From: Methanobrevibacter sp.
Lineage (GTDB): Archaea; Methanobacteriota; Methanobacteria; Methanobacteriales; Methanobacteriaceae
Length of the DNA: 15,673 bases
Direction of reading: 5' to 3'
Assembly (NCBI RefSeq): GCF_015062985.1
Contig: NZ_SUTI01000023.1
Span: forward strand, 1-15,673
In this document: piece after piece, positions 12,927 through 15,673 of the stretch
Layout of the letters: each line of letters opens with the position of its first letter
How positions within the stretch are numbered: the stretch's first letter is position 1
Notes under the pieces: generated by a model
What the model saw: only the letters and a program-made list of their open reading frames with translations
Database searches by the model: none
What the model was told of the DNA's origin: nothing
Program-made: the position numbers and the translations under genes

Positions 12927-14609
12927 ATGTCAGAATCCGAACATAGAATGATTGAAATCTTAAGAATACTGAACGAACAAGAAAAACCAATAGGATCCAA
13001 ATTAATAGCCGACGAACTGAAGAACAAAGGATATAACTTAGGAGAAAGGGCTGTTAGATACCATATGCAAATCCTTGACGAGAAAGGATTTACTGAAAGA
13101 AAAGGATATTCCGGTAGGGTCATCACGAATCTTGGTCGTGAAAAGTTAGAAAAAGGATTAATCTATGATCAGGTTGATTTCATTTACTCAAAATTTGAAG
13201 AAATGATTTATTTAACTGACTTCAACTATATAGAACAAATCGGAAATGTGGTCGTCAATACTTCAACCGTTTATAATGAAGAGTCCGTCAATATAATTAA
13301 AGACATTATTGAAAGTGGCTTTTCTGTTAGCCCTTATGTTAATTTAAATAGGGTTAATGATGAAGATAAAATTGAAGTGACAACACTCTGCGGAACCACT
13401 ATTGACGGCGTGCTTCTCAATGAGGGAATAGCTTCACAGCCCCAATATGGCGGGCTTCTTAAGATTGAGGATTCAAAACCTATCAAATTCACAGAATTGA
13501 TTTCATACAAGAAAACATCCATGACCCCACTTGACGCATTTTCAACAGCAGGATTCACATCCGTGCTGGACGTTATGGAAACCGGAACCGGAATAATTCC
13601 TGCAAACTTCAGACTGATACCCGGCATCGGAAAAAGCAAAGCTATAGAAATCCTAAAAAAGCTTGATAAAATAGGTATCGGCGGCGTAATAGCCATATCC
13701 GATGAAGGAAAAGACATTCTGGGAATTCCAGTACCTGAAGGTATGGTTGGAATGGCCGTTGTTGGTGGAATAACACCATTCTGTGCCGTTCAGGAAGCCG
13801 GACAGGACATCGACATAAAAATAGCTGAAGAGATAAGAAGCTTCAACACATTGTCCCCGATAACTTCCAGAATAAGAAATACACTGAAGCCTGTTGAACA
13901 TGACATTCAACCGAAAATATCATTTTTGCTTTCAAAAACCTGGAACCTCATCCAGCAGGTTGATTTCAATATAGAAACCAGAAAGGGAGATATAATCTCC
14001 AATGTATCCTACATTGACAGGGACGACATTGACAGGTCACTGGAAATAATGGAGGAAACCTTCAACTCCAATCCGAAATTCATCAATCCATATTATAAAC
14101 TGATAGATCATCCGACAGATGATGATAAAGTTGGAATTGCTACAATCTGCAGTTTAAGCATTGATGGAATCCTGATTGACAATGGAATCATGAGCAATCC
14201 AAAATATGGAGGCCTTCTTGAACTTACAGAACCTCCACAATTCATTGAACTGATTTCATACAACGGTTCAACAGAAGACCCTCACGAGATATTCATGTCC
14301 AAAGACATGACATCCATAACAAAAAACGTTGGAACCCAAAAGATTTTAGCCAGCTTCAAGGAAATTCCATACATATCCCGCGACTATAGCGTACACCTTT
14401 TAGAGATTTTGCGCAATATAGGATTTTCAATATACAAAATAGGAAAACCAAGGGAATTAACCTACAATGCAAAAGCAGACAATTATAATTTTGGTGTTGT
14501 AACAGGCAGTGGTTTGAATTCAATTGCCGCAATAAAAGAAAAAGGAATTGATGTGGAAGTAAAGGCAATTGAAAAATTATTATCATTTGAAAAAATGGAT
14601 AGACTGTAA
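12927..14609 (+). CDS. nrpR: NrpR nitrogen transcriptional repressor (winged helix plus two DUF128 domains)
   Basis: The 560-residue protein is NrpR, which represses nitrogen-assimilation promoters in methanogens and is released by 2-oxoglutarate when nitrogen is scarce. Residues 1-75 form a winged-helix domain (IEILRILNEQEKP ... RAVRYHMQIL). Two effector domains of the DUF128 type follow, about 85-305 and 330-555, visible as an internal repeat: CGTTIDGVLL with PQYGGLL (C155) recurs as CSLSIDGILI with PKYGGLL (C408), 253 residues apart. This is the fused single-chain form, as in Methanococcus maripaludis. The ATG at 12927 has GGAG at 12916-12919; an in-frame TTG at 12909 precedes that site and is rejected. 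I see no strong separate promoter, so read-through from glnA is likely, which would place nrpR under its own operator. Confidence 0.93.
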   Translation: MSESEHRMIEILRILNEQEKPIGSKLIADELKNKGYNLGERAVRYHMQILDEKGFTERKGYSGRVITNLGREKLEKGLIYDQVDFIYSKFEEMIYLTDFNYIEQIGNVVVNTSTVYNEESVNIIKDIIESGFSVSPYVNLNRVNDEDKIEVTTLCGTTIDGVLLNEGIASQPQYGGLLKIEDSKPIKFTELISYKKTSMTPLDAFSTAGFTSVLDVMETGTGIIPANFRLIPGIGKSKAIEILKKLDKIGIGGVIAISDEGKDILGIPVPEGMVGMAVVGGITPFCAVQEAGQDIDIKIAEEIRSFNTLSPITSRIRNTLKPVEHDIQPKISFLLSKTWNLIQQVDFNIETRKGDIISNVSYIDRDDIDRSLEIMEETFNSNPKFINPYYKLIDHPTDDDKVGIATICSLSIDGILIDNGIMSNPKYGGLLELTEPPQFIELISYNGSTEDPHEIFMSKDMTSITKNVGTQKILASFKEIPYISRDYSVHLLEILRNIGFSIYKIGKPRELTYNAKADNYNFGVVTGSGLNSIAAIKEKGIDVEVKAIEKLLSFEKMDRL

Positions 14610-14622
14610 TCAGATTACAGTC
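14602..14622. terminator. Shared hairpin at the nrpR / DUF2097 convergent stops
   Basis: GACTGTAATC (14602-14611) and GATTACAGTC (14613-14622) are perfect reverse complements around a single A. Both stop codons, TAA of nrpR and TGA of the convergent gene, lie inside. On the - strand a run of six T follows at 14590-14595; on the + strand there is no T-run. It probably marks both 3' ends. Confidence 0.6.
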
Positions 14623-14900
14623 ACTTCAACCCCTTCACCATCCTTCGGATAATGGATGAATTCGATTATGTCATCCTCAACTTCGAAAACATCGATTTCG
14701 ACAGTTGATCCTATTTGGCTTTCATCAAGGGAAACCAACATCTTAAACCCAGGCTCTCCAAAATACTCGGAGAAGTCCATATTCAAAACCTCACCCTCTG
14801 CAAAAATCCTATTGTAGGAAATTTCAATCTTATCATGAATCTTTACATTTTCTTTCAAGTAATCTACCGCTTCTTTGGTTGTCAATTTCAATTCTTTCAT
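14610..14900 (-). CDS. Small acidic protein, DUF2097-like (copy 1)
   Basis: The 96-residue acidic protein has no known function; its layout resembles the archaeal DUF2097 family, recalled from methanogen genomes. The core EISYNRIFAEGEVL is nearly identical to the same stretch of the neighbouring gene, and the N-terminal TTKEAVDYLKENV matches TFEEALDYVKNVV there. The strand-rich middle followed by an acidic tail suggests a small beta fold; no cysteine, membrane or signal segment is seen. The ATG at 14900 is chosen over an upstream ATG at 14939 because GGAG lies at 14910-14913 and this start aligns with the paralogue. A TATA box at 14939-14946 gives it its own promoter. Confidence 0.7.
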   Translation of the reverse strand: MKELKLTTKEAVDYLKENVKIHDKIEISYNRIFAEGEVLNMDFSEYFGEPGFKMLVSLDESQIGSTVEIDVFEVEDDIIEFIHYPKDGEGVEVTVI

Positions 14901-14938
14901 GATAATCAACTCCGTATAAATAATAGTATATCTCATCA

Positions 14939-14946
14939 TATATAAA
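14939..14946 (-). promoter_or_regulatory. TATA box for DUF2097-like copy 1
   Basis: On the - strand this is TTTATATA, predicting a start near 14916 and a leader of about 15 nt with GGAG. It also rules out the longer start at 14939. Confidence 0.6.
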
Positions 14947-14993
14947 TTGTTTGTATTAAAACGAACAAAAAAGGGGATTTGTGAAAAGCCATG

Positions 14994-15036
14994 AAAAAAA
15001 TAAATATGAAAAAAAGAGAGAAATTACAAAATTTCT
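14994..15036 (-). terminator. Hairpin and T7 runs at the end of DUF2097-like copy 2
   Basis: On the - strand AGAAATT (15019-15025 on +) and AATTTCT (15030-15036) pair around a 4-base loop that includes the stop codon, followed by CTCTTTTTTTC and a second T7 run (14994-15000). It closely resembles the signal at 15335-15371. Confidence 0.7.
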
Positions 15037-15314
15037 ATAATGAGTTCCTTATCTTCTGTAATGTGGCGCATTTCAATTAAATCATCTTCAATTTCCTTGA
15101 AATCCAATTCAACAGCCTGATTTAAGATTTTACCATTTAACTGAAGACCGACTCTATAACCTTCGCCTGTTTCTTCATCTTCCTCAGTGAAACCTAAGAC
15201 TTCACCCGGAGCAAAAATACGATTATAGGAAATTTCTAAAGTATCTCCAACTTCAACAACATTCTTAACATAATCCAATGCTTCTTCAAAAGTCATTTGA
15301 ACTTCTTCTACCAT
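15024..15314 (-). CDS. Small acidic protein, DUF2097-like (copy 2)
   Basis: The 96-residue acidic protein is a tandem paralogue of the gene at 14610-14900; both have 96 residues. Shared blocks are FEEALDYVKNVVEVGD, EISYNRIFAPGEVLGF and a C-terminal acidic strand region (DFKEIEDDLIEMRH versus DVFEVEDDIIEFIH). The function is unknown; the family assignment to DUF2097 is from memory. The ATG at 15314 has a weak GTGGT just upstream; Met7 is an alternative start. No TATA box is well placed, so it may be read from the GXGXG gene upstream, through the terminator-like hairpin between them. Confidence 0.7.
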   Translation of the reverse strand: MVEEVQMTFEEALDYVKNVVEVGDTLEISYNRIFAPGEVLGFTEEDEETGEGYRVGLQLNGKILNQAVELDFKEIEDDLIEMRHITEDKELIIEIL

Positions 15315-15334
15315 AATACCACAACTATAATTTT

Positions 15335-15371
15335 AAAAAAAGAAAAAAAGAGAGAGGAATTATAAATTCCT
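15335..15371 (-). terminator. Hairpin and T7 runs at the end of the GXGXG gene
   Basis: On the - strand AGGAATT and AATTCCT (15355-15371) pair around TAT, with the stop codon in the loop, followed by CTCTCTCTTTTTTTC and another T7. The 13-base core CTCTCTTTTTTTC recurs exactly at 15008-15020. Confidence 0.7.
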
Positions 15372-15673
15372 GTATTCTCTGATTGAAGTATATTCGTCGT
15401 CTAATTCGCCGTATTCAGCTAATTTTTCTTTGTTAGCTTCAGCGCCTAAGTAAAGGTTACCTTTACCGTTAAGACCAATATCTCCAGTATATTTGATATA
15501 TTTACCTGGGAAAGTAATACCGTCCACTTCAGGATCAACTACGATACCGTCGAGAACAAATCCTTCGAGTAATCTTCCGAGGAATCCGTGGATGATGATG
15601 TTACCGTTTTTCATTTGTCCACCAGGCCAACGGTTTACGTCACCGTCAATTTCAATGATACCTTTGGTCATGT
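15360..15673 (-). CDS. GXGXG-type (FwdC/glutamate synthase domain 3-like) protein, C-terminal part
   Basis: About 103 residues are visible. They open with IIEIDGDVNRWPGGQMKNG followed by NIIIHG, which resembles one turn of the glycine-rich GXGXG beta-helix of formylmethanofuran dehydrogenase subunit C and glutamate synthase domain 3. Then come FPGKYIKYTGDI and GKGNLYLG, and a charged tail ending EYRNL. A Met codon stands two bases from the window edge, but no ribosome binding site can be seen, so either the gene starts there or, more likely for this family, earlier repeats lie beyond the edge. The role is undetermined; the fold assignment is by motif only. Confidence 0.5.
   Translation of the reverse strand, partial: MTKGIIEIDGDVNRWPGGQMKNGNIIIHGFLGRLLEGFVLDGIVVDPEVDGITFPGKYIKYTGDIGLNGKGNLYLGAEANKEKLAEYGELDDEYTSIREYRNL

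Noticed and set aside
1..15673. CRISPR array, toxin-antitoxin pair, restriction system or other defence island
   Set aside because: No regularly spaced repeats and no nuclease, methyltransferase or toxin families were seen; the genes are mostly housekeeping and cofactor genes.

Overview
The window is chromosomal DNA of a methanogenic archaeon, most likely a Methanobrevibacter or a close relative in the Methanobacteriales. The evidence is AT-rich spacers with archaeal TATA boxes, GGTG/GGAG ribosome binding sites, and archaeal information-processing genes (TATA-binding protein, FEN-1 with a PCNA-binding tail). It also includes an intron-containing elongator tRNA-Met, coenzyme B biosynthesis genes, the methanogen nitrogen repressor NrpR and small protein families that I know only from methanogens. 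The genus is inferred from memory of protein sequences, not from a search.

Layout. Bases 1-232 (-) hold the start of tbp. After a divergent AT-rich spacer come a GT2 glycosyltransferase and a CYTH-domain protein (603-2124, +). A long + strand run follows: aksA, aksD, a DUF98 chorismate-lyase-like gene and fen (2173-6169). The first two belong to coenzyme B synthesis and the third plausibly supplies 4-hydroxybenzoate for methanopterin. Convergent to these, on the - strand, are ahcY and a DUF2119 protein that shows the residue pattern of M14-type zinc hydrolases (6166-8089). Bases 8090-9105 contain no intact gene; 8256 to about 8718 reads as a decayed surface protein on the - strand. Next come tRNA-Met with a 36-nt intron (9106-9215) and a two-gene operon of an Fe-S aldo/keto reductase and an E1-like ThiF-family protein (9330-11257). 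A nitrogen module follows: a promoter with a perfect GGAA-N6-TTCC operator, glnA, then nrpR itself (11416-14609). The right end holds two tandem paralogous small acidic proteins (DUF2097-like) and the C-terminal part of a GXGXG/FwdC-like protein, all on the - strand.

How the parts work together. The clearest circuit is nitrogen control: glutamine synthetase carries the operator recognised by NrpR-family repressors, and nrpR is the next gene, beyond a hairpin that may act as a partial terminator. The clearest structural theme is that stop codons at transcript ends lie inside short perfect hairpins, mostly followed by T-runs (ahcY, glnA, nrpR/DUF2097, the second DUF2097 gene and the GXGXG gene). 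The most surprising local signal is a 12-bp perfect inverted repeat. It joins the 3' splice-site strand of the tRNA-Met intron to the tRNA 3' trailer, so the precursor could adopt an alternative fold. I found no CRISPR array, transposase, integrase or defence system.
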